Positions 43,532 through 52,767 are shown, counted from the first letter of the stretch. The stretch is DNA of 64,000 nt from Mycobacterium decipiens (GCF_963853665.1 NZ_OY970459.1:4154001-4218000), one strand, 5' to 3'. Numbers and translations are program-made. Notes: generated by a model not told the origin, from the sequence alone.

Positions 43532-44686
43532 ATGGATTTTGGCGCACTACCACCGGAGATCAACTCCGCCAGGATGTATGCCGGACCCGGTGCGGGGCCG
43601 ATGCTGGCCGCCTCGGTGGCATGGGACGAATTGGTCTGCGAATTGCAGACCGCGGCTTCGGCATACTCGTCGGTGATCGCGGGACTGACAAGTGGGCCGT
43701 GGCTTGGTCCGGCCGCGGTGGCAGCGGCCGCCGCGGCCTCGCCCTATGCGGTCTGGATGAGCGCCACCGCCGGGCAGGCCGAGCAGGCGGCCGGGCAGGC
43801 CAGGGCGGCGGTGGCCGCCTACGAAGCGGCCTACGTGATGACCGTGCCGCCACCGGCGATTGCCGCCAACCGAGCTCTACTGATGGCGCTGACGGCGACC
43901 AATTTCTTCGGTCAGAACTCGCCGGCGATCGCGGCTACCGAGGCCTTCTACGGCGAGATGTGGGCTCAGGATGCCGCGGCCATGTATGGCTATGCGGGCA
44001 GTTCGGCGGCCGCCTCAACGCTGACACCGTTCACGTCGCCGCCGCAGGTGACCGACCCGGCTGGAGTGGCCGCTCAGGCCACCGCGGTCGCCGAGGCCAC
44101 CGGCGAGGCAGCCGCACACACGTTGTTGGCGCAACTGGTCGCCTCGGTTCCGGCCGCATTGCAGGGGCTGGCCACACCCACCGCAATCTCGGGAATCTTT
44201 CAGTCGCCGGTTGAACTTCTGACCGATCCCTTCCTCGTTCCCAACTACCTGAGCGCGGGCGCCACCCCGATCTACGCGCTCGCCAGTGTGCTTGGCATCG
44301 CCCAGACCCTGCAGGGTATGAGCGCTGCCGCTGTCGAGCAGCTGGCCAGCGAGGCAGCAGAAGTGGCCGCCGGTGCCGCCGCCATGGGCGCCGACGGACT
44401 CGGCGGTCTTGGGGGCGTGCTGGGCAGCATGGGCCGGGCGGCCAAATTGGGGTCGTTGTCGGTGCCGTCGAGCTGGACCAGCGTAATCCCGACCGCCCAC
44501 CTCGGCGGCATCAGTTCGGCACTCCCGGGCAGCGGCCCCAACGGGATGGCAAACGTGGCACCGAGCCTGTTGGGCGGGGTGCCGCGGGGCGCGGTCACCC
44601 AGGGCCCCGTTCCCGGTCCCCGATATGGACTGGTTCCCACCGTGATGGCACAACCGCCCTCCGCCGGATACGGGGACGTGGTGTGA
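43532..44686 (+). CDS. PPE-family protein, SVP subgroup
   Basis: A 384-aa protein. The N-terminal PPE domain (about 1-180) begins [20 protein letters not shown] and has the WxG-like turn GPWLGPAA. The C-terminal part contains the SVP motif ([10 protein letters not shown], about residues 308-317) that defines the PPE-SVP subgroup. It is probably co-secreted with the upstream PE protein, guided by an EspG chaperone. The open frame extends far upstream but only this start makes a PPE protein. No esx genes adjoin this pair. Confidence 0.95.
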   Translation: MDFGALPPEINSARMYAGPGAGPMLAASVAWDELVCELQTAASAYSSVIAGLTSGPWLGPAAVAAAAAASPYAVWMSATAGQAEQAAGQARAAVAAYEAAYVMTVPPPAIAANRALLMALTATNFFGQNSPAIAATEAFYGEMWAQDAAAMYGYAGSSAAASTLTPFTSPPQVTDPAGVAAQATAVAEATGEAAAHTLLAQLVASVPAALQGLATPTAISGIFQSPVELLTDPFLVPNYLSAGATPIYALASVLGIAQTLQGMSAAAVEQLASEAAEVAAGAAAMGADGLGGLGGVLGSMGRAAKLGSLSVPSSWTSVIPTAHLGGISSALPGSGPNGMANVAPSLLGGVPRGAVTQGPVPGPRYGLVPTVMAQPPSAGYGDVV

Positions 44687-44769
44687 CGGGCACCGGTCGA
44701 CGGGTCGCCGAGCCCGCATACAGAGATACCAATAGTCTGTTTCTTCTTCCGAAACATTCTTGCAGTATC

Positions 44770-44775
44770 TATAAT
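44770..44775 (+). promoter_or_regulatory. Probable -10 box of the polysaccharide operon
   Basis: A perfect TATAAT stands in a strikingly AT-rich stretch (about 44735-44795) between the PPE gene and the operon. A weak -35 candidate (TTCCGA, 44747-44752) is 17 bases upstream. The first ORF starts 55 bases downstream. Confidence 0.55.
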
Positions 44776-44830
44776 TACTATTATTGATTGCTTAGGTATG
44801 TACCTCCGCGCCAGCGGAAGGAGAGCTGCA

Positions 44831-44893
44831 ATGGGCGGTTTGCACGGCAACACCACCGGTTCGGTACGCGCTCTGATCGGCGCACGGTCATGA
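44831..44893 (+). CDS. Putative 20-aa leader peptide of the polysaccharide operon
   Basis: ATG 44831 is preceded by the strongest ribosome-binding site in this area (AAGGAG, 44818-44823, 7-base gap) and opens a 20-codon frame, MGGLHGNTTGSVRALIGARS, whose TGA overlaps the ATG of the cytidylyltransferase gene (ATGA). The cytidylyltransferase start itself has no ribosome-binding site, so its translation probably depends on this ORF. No amino-acid run suggests attenuation. An alternative is that it is just a reinitiation site. Confidence 0.5.
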   Translation: MGGLHGNTTGSVRALIGARS

Positions 44894-45687
44894 AGGTCGT
44901 ACTCTTCTGCGGCGGCTACGGCATGCGCATGCGCAGCATGGACAGCGACCTTGTCCCCAAGCCCCTGCAGATGGTCGGGCCCCGGCCGCTGCTGTGGCAC
45001 GTAATGCGCTACTACGCGCACTATGGCCACAAGGAATTCATCTTGTGCCTGGGTTACGGTCAGGCCCTGATCAAGGACTTCTTCCTCAATTACCGCGAGA
45101 TGGAGTCCAACGACTTCGTCATGCGCAGCGGTCGGATCGAACTGCTCGACTCCGACATGTCGGACTGGACCATAACCTTCGTGGACACCGGGTTGGAGTC
45201 GCCGATCGGCGAGCGGTTGCGCCGGGTCCGCAACCACGTCGGCGACGACCGGTACTTCCTTGCGAACTACGCCGACGTGCTGACCAATGCGCCGCTCGAC
45301 ACGATGATTGACCGGTTTATCGGCAGTGGCGCAGCGGCTTGCATGCTCATCGTGCCGCCGCAGTCGTCCTTTCACTGCGTCGATGTCGGCACCGACGGCG
45401 ACATCAAAGAGATCGCTCCGATAGCCAAGTTTCCGATCTGGGTAAACGGCGGTTACTTCGTGCTGAGCCCGGAGGTCTTCGATCTGATCCCGGAAAACGG
45501 CGATCTGGTCGGCGATGCGTGTATGGCGTTAGCCGGAACGGGCCGGCTGCTGGGCTATCAACACGACGGCTTCTGGAAGCCAGCCGACACGTTCAAGGAG
45601 CGAGCCGAACTCGACGCCGACTACAACGCGGGAATCCGTCCATGGATGGTGTGGGAGAAATCGCACTCAGCGAGGCATTCGGCATGA
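44890..45687 (+). CDS. RfbF-like glucose-1-phosphate cytidylyltransferase / sugar nucleotidyltransferase
   Basis: A 265-aa nucleotidyltransferase resembling RfbF, which makes CDP-glucose for deoxysugar synthesis. Matching segments are KPLQMVGPRPLLWHVM, YAHYGHKEFILCLGYG, FVDTGLESPIGERLRRV and WVNGGYFVLSPEVFD. The N-terminal nucleotide loop reads FCGGYGMRM instead of the usual GGxGTRL, so substrate or nucleotide could differ. No CDP-glucose dehydratase gene is in the window. First enzyme gene of the operon, overlapping both the leader ORF and the next gene. Confidence 0.88.
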   Translation: MKVVLFCGGYGMRMRSMDSDLVPKPLQMVGPRPLLWHVMRYYAHYGHKEFILCLGYGQALIKDFFLNYREMESNDFVMRSGRIELLDSDMSDWTITFVDTGLESPIGERLRRVRNHVGDDRYFLANYADVLTNAPLDTMIDRFIGSGAAACMLIVPPQSSFHCVDVGTDGDIKEIAPIAKFPIWVNGGYFVLSPEVFDLIPENGDLVGDACMALAGTGRLLGYQHDGFWKPADTFKERAELDADYNAGIRPWMVWEKSHSARHSA

Positions 45688-46346
45688 TCCCCCTGACCAC
45701 CCGAGCCGTCAATTCCGTTGCCGCCATTGGAGCCCACTGCGATGACATCGTCATTGGTGCGGGCGCCACGTTGATGCAGATCGCCCGCAACAATCCGGGC
45801 GTCGTCGTACACGCGCTGGTATTGAGCGGCGCCGGCACCGAGCGCGAGATCGAGGAAAAGAACGCATTTGCGGCGTTATGCCCCCAGGCCGATGTCCGGT
45901 TGACGGTGGCTGACCTACCTGATGGCCACTTGCCGGACCACTGGGGGGCGGTGAAGCGGCAACTCGCCGAGTTCCGCCGGGCCTGTCAGCCGGACCTGGT
46001 GCTGGGTCCACAGCGCGACGATCATCACCAGGATCACCGCCTGATAGCCGAGCTCATCCCGACCGAGTTCCGCGCACACCTCACCTTGGGCTACGAGATC
46101 CTCAAATGGGAGTCGGACTTGCCGAATCCCACTCTCTACGTACCGGTTCCGGACGATGTGGCACATCAGAAGACACAACTTCTCGCGCAATGCTATCCGT
46201 CTCAGGCGAAGCGGGCCTGGTTCGACGACGAGGCGTTCCTGGGCTTGATGCGAGTCCGTGGGGTCCAGTGCCGGGCCCGCTACGCCGAGGCCTTCGTGTC
46301 GGAAAAGGCCGTACTGAATCCCGCCGCCGACGATCCACGCGGTTGA
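45684..46346 (+). CDS. PIG-L family deacetylase
   Basis: A 220-aa protein with the LmbE/PIG-L signatures AIGAHCDDIVIGAGA (metal-binding His and two Asp) and RDDHHQDHRLIAEL. Such enzymes remove acetyl groups from GlcNAc-type sugars using Zn; mycobacterial relatives are MshB and Mca. Here the context suggests N-deacetylation of a sugar nucleotide, lipid-linked sugar or polymer. ATG overlaps the cytidylyltransferase stop (ATGA). Similar trios of nucleotidyltransferase, PIG-L and methyltransferase occur in actinobacterial glycan clusters. Confidence 0.9.
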   Translation: MIPLTTRAVNSVAAIGAHCDDIVIGAGATLMQIARNNPGVVVHALVLSGAGTEREIEEKNAFAALCPQADVRLTVADLPDGHLPDHWGAVKRQLAEFRRACQPDLVLGPQRDDHHQDHRLIAELIPTEFRAHLTLGYEILKWESDLPNPTLYVPVPDDVAHQKTQLLAQCYPSQAKRAWFDDEAFLGLMRVRGVQCRARYAEAFVSEKAVLNPAADDPRG

Positions 46347-46376
46347 CGCACCGGCACCGAACCCAGGGGGAGCCGA

Positions 46377-46931
46377 ATGAAGTACACACCCACCGATGTC
46401 GCCGGGGCGACAATTGTCGACATCGAACCAAACCGTGACCATCGCGGCTTCTTCGCACGTGCTTTCTGCGCCGCCGAATTCGCAGCGCACGGGCTCATTC
46501 CCGAGGTCGCGCAGACCAGTGTCTGCTTCAACCACACCCGGGGGACGGTGCGGGGTCTGCACCGTCAGGTGCCGCCGCACGCCGAGGCCAAGCTGGTGCG
46601 CTGCATCCGCGGCGCCATCGTCGATGTCGCCGTCGACGTCCGTCCCGATTCGCCGACCTATGGCATGCACGCGATGGTGGAGTTGAGCGCCGACAACCAC
46701 CGGGCGCTATTCCTACCCCCCTATGTCGCACACGGTTTCCAGACCCTCACCGACGACACCGAGATCTTCTATCAGGTCAGTGGTTCGTATGTGCCGGCAG
46801 GCGAACAAAGCTTCCGTTGGAACGAACCGGAATTCGGCATCGCCTGGCCGCTGCCGGTCACGGTGATCTCCGAAAAAGATGCTAGCTGGCCGCTATTGGC
46901 CGCAACGTCGACGACGAAGGCGCCGTCATGA
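46377..46931 (+). CDS. RfbC-like dTDP-4-dehydro-6-deoxyhexose 3,5-epimerase
   Basis: A 184-aa cupin-fold epimerase. The RmlC signatures are present: RGFFARAFCAAEFAAHGL, the catalytic His in VRGLHRQVPPHAEAKLV, DVAVDVRPDSPTYG and the Tyr in EIFYQVSGSYVP. It would epimerise C3 and/or C5 of a 4-keto-6-deoxy sugar nucleotide. Length agrees with RmlC (about 185-200 aa). It is not the housekeeping rhamnose enzyme, as rmlABD are not adjacent. GGGGAG lies ahead of the ATG. Confidence 0.9.
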   Translation: MKYTPTDVAGATIVDIEPNRDHRGFFARAFCAAEFAAHGLIPEVAQTSVCFNHTRGTVRGLHRQVPPHAEAKLVRCIRGAIVDVAVDVRPDSPTYGMHAMVELSADNHRALFLPPYVAHGFQTLTDDTEIFYQVSGSYVPAGEQSFRWNEPEFGIAWPLPVTVISEKDASWPLLAATSTTKAPS

Positions 46932-46956
46932 TGTTGCTGGGCGGGCTGGGTTGACC

Positions 46957-47769
46957 ATGACCCAGGACACGCTGCCCACGGCCGCTGTGCGCATGGTTGT
47001 CAGCGGGAGCATCGTCGAACGCTACGAGACCGACGAAGTGCTCTCGATCATCGCGTCGCACCTGCGTCTGCAGACACCGCTCGGTTTGGCGGTGGGGTCG
47101 GTGAACCTCGATCACCTGCACCACTTCCGCCGGGTCGGCGCCGCACCCAAAGGTCGGCTGGAATGGTTGCTGCTGGCAGACGGCATGCCGATCGCCTGGC
47201 GGGGCCGACTGCTGACCGCGAAACCCTGGCCTCGGGTCACCGGAGCCGACCTGTTGCCGGCTGTGTTGGCATTGGCCGAAACGAACACCAACCGGGTCGG
47301 CTTCCTCGGCGGTAGCACGGCAACCCACCGGCAGCTGGCTGCGCGTCTGCAGACGCGCTATCCAGAACTCGTGATCTCGGGAATGTGGGCACCGCACCCA
47401 GCCGACATCGAATCATGCGCCGAGACCCTTGCTGCCGCAATACAGGCCGCGCACACCGACATCCTGGTCGTCAGTCTGGGCAAACCGCGTCAGGAGCAGT
47501 GGGTCGACCGGCATGGGCACGCGACCGGGGCGCAGATATTCCTGCCCTGCGGTGGTGCCATCGACTTCCTGGCGGGCAGGACCCGCCGCGCCCCGGAGTG
47601 GATGCAGCGCGCCGGGCTGGAATGGCTCTACCGGTTGTCTCGCGAACCGCGCCGACTGGCGCGCCGCTACCTGCTGCAGGGTCCGCTGGCGTTGCTGCGC
47701 GCCGCACGAGCCCAGCTCATCTGCTACCCCGGTGTCTTCTACTCCGGCGGGAGCGACGAGCGTGACTAG
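46957..47769 (+). CDS. WecG/TagA/CpsF-family glycosyltransferase (GT26)
   Basis: A 270-aa transferase with the GT26 motifs SVNLDHLHHFRR, LLLADGMPIAWRGRLL, VGFLGGSTAT, VVSLGKPRQEQWVDRHG and CGGAIDFLAGRTRRAPEWMQRAGLEWLYRL (last cited by CGGAIDFLAG and GLEWLYRL). Such enzymes add the second sugar, often ManNAcA or ManNAc, to a polyprenyl-linked primer at the inner membrane face. Start ATG 46957 follows the epimerase by 25 bases. The next gene begins inside its 3' end (8-base overlap). Confidence 0.91.
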   Translation: MTQDTLPTAAVRMVVSGSIVERYETDEVLSIIASHLRLQTPLGLAVGSVNLDHLHHFRRVGAAPKGRLEWLLLADGMPIAWRGRLLTAKPWPRVTGADLLPAVLALAETNTNRVGFLGGSTATHRQLAARLQTRYPELVISGMWAPHPADIESCAETLAAAIQAAHTDILVVSLGKPRQEQWVDRHGHATGAQIFLPCGGAIDFLAGRTRRAPEWMQRAGLEWLYRLSREPRRLARRYLLQGPLALLRAARAQLICYPGVFYSGGSDERD

Positions 47770-49267
47770 TACGCTTCGCGCCCAAGACGGTTCGAGGCCG
47801 GTCACCGCGTCTCCCGATCGAGAATCTCGCGCAGCGGGCCACTCGCGCTGGCAGCAACGCTATTCGCGTCATCTGCGCATCACCGACTCGGTGCTCGTCT
47901 GCGCGGCGGTCGTGGTCGCGCAGTACGTGCGGTTCGGTGACTCGCCGAACAACTCGGGATACCCGGGCCCGGTAATGACGCTGTTCTCATGCCTTTTCGC
48001 GATCCTTTGGCTGTCCTCAATCTCGGTCTTTCACACCAGGACCGCCAGCGTGGTCGGGGCGGGAATCGACGAGTATCGGCGCATCGCCAGCGCGTCCTTC
48101 TCGACATTCGGAATCATCGCGATGGTCACCCTGCTCGCCAAGATTGACCTCGCCCGAGGCTACTTGGCGGTCGCCCTCCCGGTTGGCACCATCGGCCTGT
48201 TGACCAGCCGCCACTTTTGGCGCAAGTACCTCTGGCACCAGCGCGCCCAAGGTCAGTGCCAGACCCTGGTATTGGCGATCGGCGACCGGCCGGGCGTTGC
48301 GCACCTCGCCCGAGAGCTGATTCGCAACCCGAAAGACGGCCACGTCGTGGTCGGGGTCTGCATAGCCGGCTATGGACCACCCCGCGGCGAGACGCTCACG
48401 GTTGGGGACCGCAAGATTCCGATCCTCGGCGACGAAACCAATGCGGTGGCCGCGATCGACGACTGCGGCGCCGATGCCGTCGCCGTGACACGCACGGAAC
48501 ATTTTGGTGTGCAAGCGATCCGGGAACTGATGTGGCAGCTGGAGACGACCGACGTCCAGCTCGTGGTGTCGCCCGGAGTGATGGACGTCGCCGGGGGACG
48601 ATTGACTGTGCGCCCCATCGCCGGATTTCCGCTGCTGCATGTCGAGAAGCCGCAGTACAAAGGAACTCAGCGCTTTCAGAAGCGAGCATTCGACTTCTGC
48701 TTCTCGCTGGGCGCGTTGATCGCAACCGCACCGCTTCTCATCGCATCCGCCATCGCGATCAAACTGACCAGCAAAGGACCGGCCCTGTACCGCGCCGAGC
48801 GCATCGGCCTAGACGGAAAGCCGTTCATGATGCTCAAGTTCCGGACGATGGTCGACGGCGCGGACGCGCAAGTCGAACGACTGCTTCCAGTCAACCAGGG
48901 CGCGGGCGGCATGCTCTTCAAGATCCATCACGACCCCCGGGTCACACGGATTGGCAGGATGCTGCGCCGATTCAGCGTCGACGAACTACCGCAGTTCATC
49001 AATGTGCTGAAACAAGATATGAGCGTCGTAGGGCCCCGGCCGCCGTTGCGCCGCGAAGTGGAGAACTACCACGGGGAAGTCAGGCGACGGCTGTTGGTGA
49101 AGCCGGGCATCACCGGATTGTGGCAAGTGAGCGGTCGTTCGGACCTTTCCTGGGAAGACTCGGTCCGGCTAGATCTGTCCTACGTCGACAACTGGTCGAT
49201 GGCAGGGGATCTCATTATCATCACCAGGACGATCAAGGCCGTTCTGGCCACCGACGGAGCCTACTGA
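47762..49267 (+). CDS. Polyprenyl-phosphate sugar-1-phosphate transferase (WbaP/WcaJ type), initiating enzyme
   Basis: A 501-aa membrane protein: four N-terminal helices (about 45-165), a nucleotide-sugar-sensing Rossmann-like region (CoA-binding_3, about 170-290), one re-entrant helix (LGALIATAPLLIASAIAIKL) and the catalytic Bac_transf domain with LKFRTMVDGAD, DELPQFINVLKQDMSVVGPRPP and GLWQVSGRSDL (second motif cited by DELPQFINVLK and VGPRPP). It transfers a sugar-1-phosphate to undecaprenyl/decaprenyl phosphate to start each repeat unit. GTG start overlapping the WecG-like gene. Confidence 0.93.
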   Translation: MTSTLRAQDGSRPVTASPDRESRAAGHSRWQQRYSRHLRITDSVLVCAAVVVAQYVRFGDSPNNSGYPGPVMTLFSCLFAILWLSSISVFHTRTASVVGAGIDEYRRIASASFSTFGIIAMVTLLAKIDLARGYLAVALPVGTIGLLTSRHFWRKYLWHQRAQGQCQTLVLAIGDRPGVAHLARELIRNPKDGHVVVGVCIAGYGPPRGETLTVGDRKIPILGDETNAVAAIDDCGADAVAVTRTEHFGVQAIRELMWQLETTDVQLVVSPGVMDVAGGRLTVRPIAGFPLLHVEKPQYKGTQRFQKRAFDFCFSLGALIATAPLLIASAIAIKLTSKGPALYRAERIGLDGKPFMMLKFRTMVDGADAQVERLLPVNQGAGGMLFKIHHDPRVTRIGRMLRRFSVDELPQFINVLKQDMSVVGPRPPLRREVENYHGEVRRRLLVKPGITGLWQVSGRSDLSWEDSVRLDLSYVDNWSMAGDLIIITRTIKAVLATDGAY

Positions 49268-50757
49268 TGGCCAGCGAAGCGATAGCCAAGCCGACGGCCG
49301 CGATACCGCATGCATCAGCCAGTGCGCCATCGGTGTCGCAGTCCCGTATCGCACAAGCATTCTCGGTCCAGCTGTGCTGCCGCGCAGTGGGGATGCTGGC
49401 CTCGGTGATCTCGGTGGCGATAACGGCACGGTATTTGGGGCCGGGGCGCTATGGCCAGCTCACCATCGCGGTCGCCTTCATCGGGATGTGGTCCAGCATG
49501 GCCGATCTCGGCATCGGCACCGTGATCGTGCGCCGCGTCTCATCGGGTGCGGGTGATCTGGAGCGGCTCGTCCGAGTCAACAGTGGCCTGTCCCTGGTGT
49601 ACTGCGTTCCCCTTGCCGCGCTTGCGGCAACGTCGGGGCTGCTCCTGTATCACGACGGCGACGTGCGCGCGATGCTCGTGGTGCTTTCCGCCCAGCTACT
49701 CATGCTGACCATGACGACCCGGTTCGAGCCGGTGTTTCTGTCCACAGTCCGCTTCTCGGCCGTGGCCGTGTCGGATATCGCCGGTCGGCTGGGCACACTG
49801 GCGATGGTTAGCTGGCTCGTGGCAACACAAGCCAATGTCCTATGGTTCGCGGTCGCACAGCTTGTTCCGCCGGCGTTACAGCTGCTGATCCAGGGCACGG
49901 CTGCGGCGCGCCACATGTCCATCCGCCCGATCTTCGCACCGCGTGAGGTCGCGGATCTGTTGCGGGAAAGCCTGTTTCCGATCGGGGTGGCGGTGATCAG
50001 CATCCTGTACTGGCGCACCGACGGCGTGATCCTGTCGATGCTGAGCACGCATTCTGAAGTCGGCGTCTACGGGTTGGCGTACACGGTCGCGTTCAACACC
50101 CTGGTGGTGTCGATGTTCTTTCTCAAGGCGACATTGTCGACGGCTACCGAATTGTTTTCCCGCAATGTCGCCGAATTCGCCGCCTTTCTGCGGCGCAGCG
50201 TCGAACTGATGTATTTCCTGGCGGTCCCGATCGCCGTGGTCGGTGCATTGCTCGCCCGGCCCTTGATCGGCCTCTTCGGTGATCAGGAGTTCCTTGGTCG
50301 CGGTGCGCCGACGCTGGCGATGCTCTTCATCGCGGTAGCACTGCGGTTCATCACCGGGACCCTGGGGCAAGGCCTGTTCGCCTGCCACCATCAGCGCTTC
50401 TTCTTCCGCCTGTCGATCGCCACCCTGGCGTTCAACGTCGCACTCAACTTCTTGTTGGACGGGCCATTTGGCGCCGTCGGAGCCGGCGTTGCGCTGGTGT
50501 GCACCGAATTGTTCGGCATGGTGACGGCCAGCTGGTGGTTACACCGACAGTGTGGCTACCGCACACCGGTGGCGTTCTTGTTTCGGGTGTTGGTTCCGAC
50601 AACGCCCGCCGTCGTGGTGGCGCTGCTGCTGTGGCAACACCACGCGGTCTTGGTGGTGACCGGTGCCGCCGTTGCCTACCTCGCCACCAGCGCGGTGTTC
50701 GGCCCGCTCAACTGGTCGATGGTGACCTCGATGCGTCGGAAACAGGTGATCGCATGA
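49267..50757 (+). CDS. Wzx-type polysaccharide flippase
   Basis: A 496-aa integral membrane protein with about 12-14 hydrophobic spans and the MOP/PST-exporter pattern (ITARYLGPGRYGQLTIAVAF, DLGIGTVIVRR, ILYWRTDGVILSML, STHSEVGVYGLAY). Such flippases move lipid-linked repeat units to the outer face of the membrane. ATG overlaps the previous stop by one base, and its own stop overlaps the next ATG. The very long frame upstream through the preceding gene is not coding. Confidence 0.92.
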   Translation: MASEAIAKPTAAIPHASASAPSVSQSRIAQAFSVQLCCRAVGMLASVISVAITARYLGPGRYGQLTIAVAFIGMWSSMADLGIGTVIVRRVSSGAGDLERLVRVNSGLSLVYCVPLAALAATSGLLLYHDGDVRAMLVVLSAQLLMLTMTTRFEPVFLSTVRFSAVAVSDIAGRLGTLAMVSWLVATQANVLWFAVAQLVPPALQLLIQGTAAARHMSIRPIFAPREVADLLRESLFPIGVAVISILYWRTDGVILSMLSTHSEVGVYGLAYTVAFNTLVVSMFFLKATLSTATELFSRNVAEFAAFLRRSVELMYFLAVPIAVVGALLARPLIGLFGDQEFLGRGAPTLAMLFIAVALRFITGTLGQGLFACHHQRFFFRLSIATLAFNVALNFLLDGPFGAVGAGVALVCTELFGMVTASWWLHRQCGYRTPVAFLFRVLVPTTPAVVVALLLWQHHAVLVVTGAAVAYLATSAVFGPLNWSMVTSMRRKQVIA

Positions 50758-52733
50758 CTGCCGAACTGGACCGGGCATATTCGCGGCGGCCGCTGGCTGC
50801 GTTGATCGTGACCTACAAGAGCCACGACCTGGTGCAGAAGTGTCTTGCCAGCCTCGCCGAACACCTGCCCGAACTACCGGTCTATGTCTACGAGAACAGC
50901 GGCGACGAGTATCCCGGTCGCCAGCAGCTGGCCGCGCGCTACCCGGATGTGCACTGGGTGCTGGGACAGGTGAACCTCGGATTCGGCGCGGCCTTCAATG
51001 AGCTGGTGGAGCACACCCCCAGCGACACCGATCTGTTGCTATTGAACGCCGATGCCCGGCTACACGGGCCGTTGACCCGCACCAGAGAACTGCTGCGCCG
51101 GCCCAATGTGGCGGCGGTGTCACCAATGGTGCGCGACGACGGGGCGCCCGGTCCAAAGCGGTGGGACATCGCGACTCGCCGCCGGACCCTGAGCCGGGCG
51201 CTGGTCGCCGCCGCCGGCTACTCTGACTCCCTGCGGGGCACCCCGATATCCCACCTGTATCGTCGCCAGCCCGCCGAATTGCAAAGCATCGACGGATATC
51301 TGGCCGGCATCTGCTTGGCAATCAACCGCGCGGCCTGGAACGAGATCGGCGGCTTCGATGAAGAGTTCTTCCTCTACGGCGAGGAAACCGACTGGCAGGC
51401 CCGTGCCAGAGCGGCGGGCTGGCGGGTGCTACTGGCCGACGAAATCGAGGTTGACCATGGCAATCCGGCGGCCACCAAGAATGCGTCCCAACCCGGGTCG
51501 ACTCATGGCGCAGAAGTCTCGACCGTCGAGCGGCGCCGCAATCGCGACTTGTTGCGCGCCAACATCGCCCTGCTGCTCGAACGCCAAGACAGCGTGCACC
51601 ATGCGGACGCGTATCTAGCCGGCACCACCGCGTTGGAGCGACTACAGCGGTCACACCGTGGACCGCGGAAGAAGGCGATCGCTGGCAGTCGTGCGGACAA
51701 GCCTGCGATCGTGATCACCACCAATCGCCTGGTCTATGGCGGTGCTGAACGCCAGAAAGTCTTGCTGGCAACGGAATTGGATCGCCGAGGCTACTCGGTC
51801 ACCATTGTTTGCATGCAACGGTTCGGCCCGTTGATCAAGGAGATTCCGCACACCGTGCGGGTGGTGCGCCAGCCTTGGTGGGCACCGTTCGTGGACCTTC
51901 CCGACGGCCCGGCAGTACTGATCAGTGGTGACACCAACACCGAGACGGGCTTTGCCACCTTGTGGCGGGCCGCCGCCGGTAGCCGGCGCTGGTTGGTCGC
52001 TCCGCACGTTCCCCCGGCGGACGATCAACCCATCTATTCACGCCCACTGACCGCTGCGATGCGCCGCTGTGACGGCTTTGTCGTTCTAGCACAAAAACAT
52101 TGGGATACGTTGACCCCACACCATCGACTTCGTGGACGTCCATTCATCGCACCAAACGGCGTTGCCGTGACGAGCGAGCCGGGCCAGCGGATCCGGACGG
52201 TCGGTGCGCCGCTACATCTGGTGATGCTGTCCCGCATCGTCGAGCACAAGAACCCCCATGTGCTGATCGAAGCGCTGAGCGGCCTGACGGAAATGCCCTG
52301 GACGCTCTCCATATTCGGCGACGGCCCGGATCGGAAGAGGCTGCAGTCCGCTACTCCCGCCGAGCTACGCGACCGGGTGCGGTGGCGCGGCTGGTCGGCC
52401 GGCCCCGGGCCGGCGCTGGCGGCCGCGGATCTGCTCTGCGTGCCGAGCCGCTCCGAGGCGTTCCCTCTGGTCATTCTCGAAGCGATGGCTCGACGGGTTC
52501 CGGTTGCGGCGTCGGCGGTTTGCGCTGTCCCGGAAATGCTGGACTTCGGCAGGTCCGGTTTCGTCGTTGAACCGGTGTCGGTCTCGGGCTGGCGAACCCG
52601 CCTTGCCTCGATCCTCAGCGAGCCCACCACGCTGCCCGCGGTCGGACTCAGCGGCTTCCAACGGCTGCGCACCCACTACACGGTGGAAGCAATGACCGAT
52701 GCCTATCTGCACGCAATCGGCGCGGTGCTGTGA
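50754..52733 (+). CDS. Fused glycosyltransferase, GT2 plus GT4
   Basis: A 659-aa two-module enzyme. Residues 1-290 are a GT2 (GT-A) rhamnosyltransferase-like domain: ALIVTYKSHDLVQKC, VNLGFGAAFNELV, LLLNADARLHGPL and GGFDEEFFLYGEETDW. Residues 320-659 are a GT4 (GT-B) domain: TNRLVYGGAERQKVLLATEL, MLSRIVEHKNPHVLIEAL, PSRSEAFPLVILEAMA with the E(x7)E pair. Both catalytic modules look complete, so one polypeptide may add two successive sugars. ATGA overlap with the flippase gene. Confidence 0.92.
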   Translation: MTAELDRAYSRRPLAALIVTYKSHDLVQKCLASLAEHLPELPVYVYENSGDEYPGRQQLAARYPDVHWVLGQVNLGFGAAFNELVEHTPSDTDLLLLNADARLHGPLTRTRELLRRPNVAAVSPMVRDDGAPGPKRWDIATRRRTLSRALVAAAGYSDSLRGTPISHLYRRQPAELQSIDGYLAGICLAINRAAWNEIGGFDEEFFLYGEETDWQARARAAGWRVLLADEIEVDHGNPAATKNASQPGSTHGAEVSTVERRRNRDLLRANIALLLERQDSVHHADAYLAGTTALERLQRSHRGPRKKAIAGSRADKPAIVITTNRLVYGGAERQKVLLATELDRRGYSVTIVCMQRFGPLIKEIPHTVRVVRQPWWAPFVDLPDGPAVLISGDTNTETGFATLWRAAAGSRRWLVAPHVPPADDQPIYSRPLTAAMRRCDGFVVLAQKHWDTLTPHHRLRGRPFIAPNGVAVTSEPGQRIRTVGAPLHLVMLSRIVEHKNPHVLIEALSGLTEMPWTLSIFGDGPDRKRLQSATPAELRDRVRWRGWSAGPGPALAAADLLCVPSRSEAFPLVILEAMARRVPVAASAVCAVPEMLDFGRSGFVVEPVSVSGWRTRLASILSEPTTLPAVGLSGFQRLRTHYTVEAMTDAYLHAIGAVL

Positions 52734-52767
52734 TCGGCAACATTAGGAACAAAGAATCGAGAGTTGG

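Noticed and set aside
48217..49266. Long upstream extension of the flippase frame through the initiating transferase gene
   Set aside because: Arg-rich, no membrane segments, and in another frame of a clearly coding gene. The ATG at 49267 is coupled to the preceding stop.
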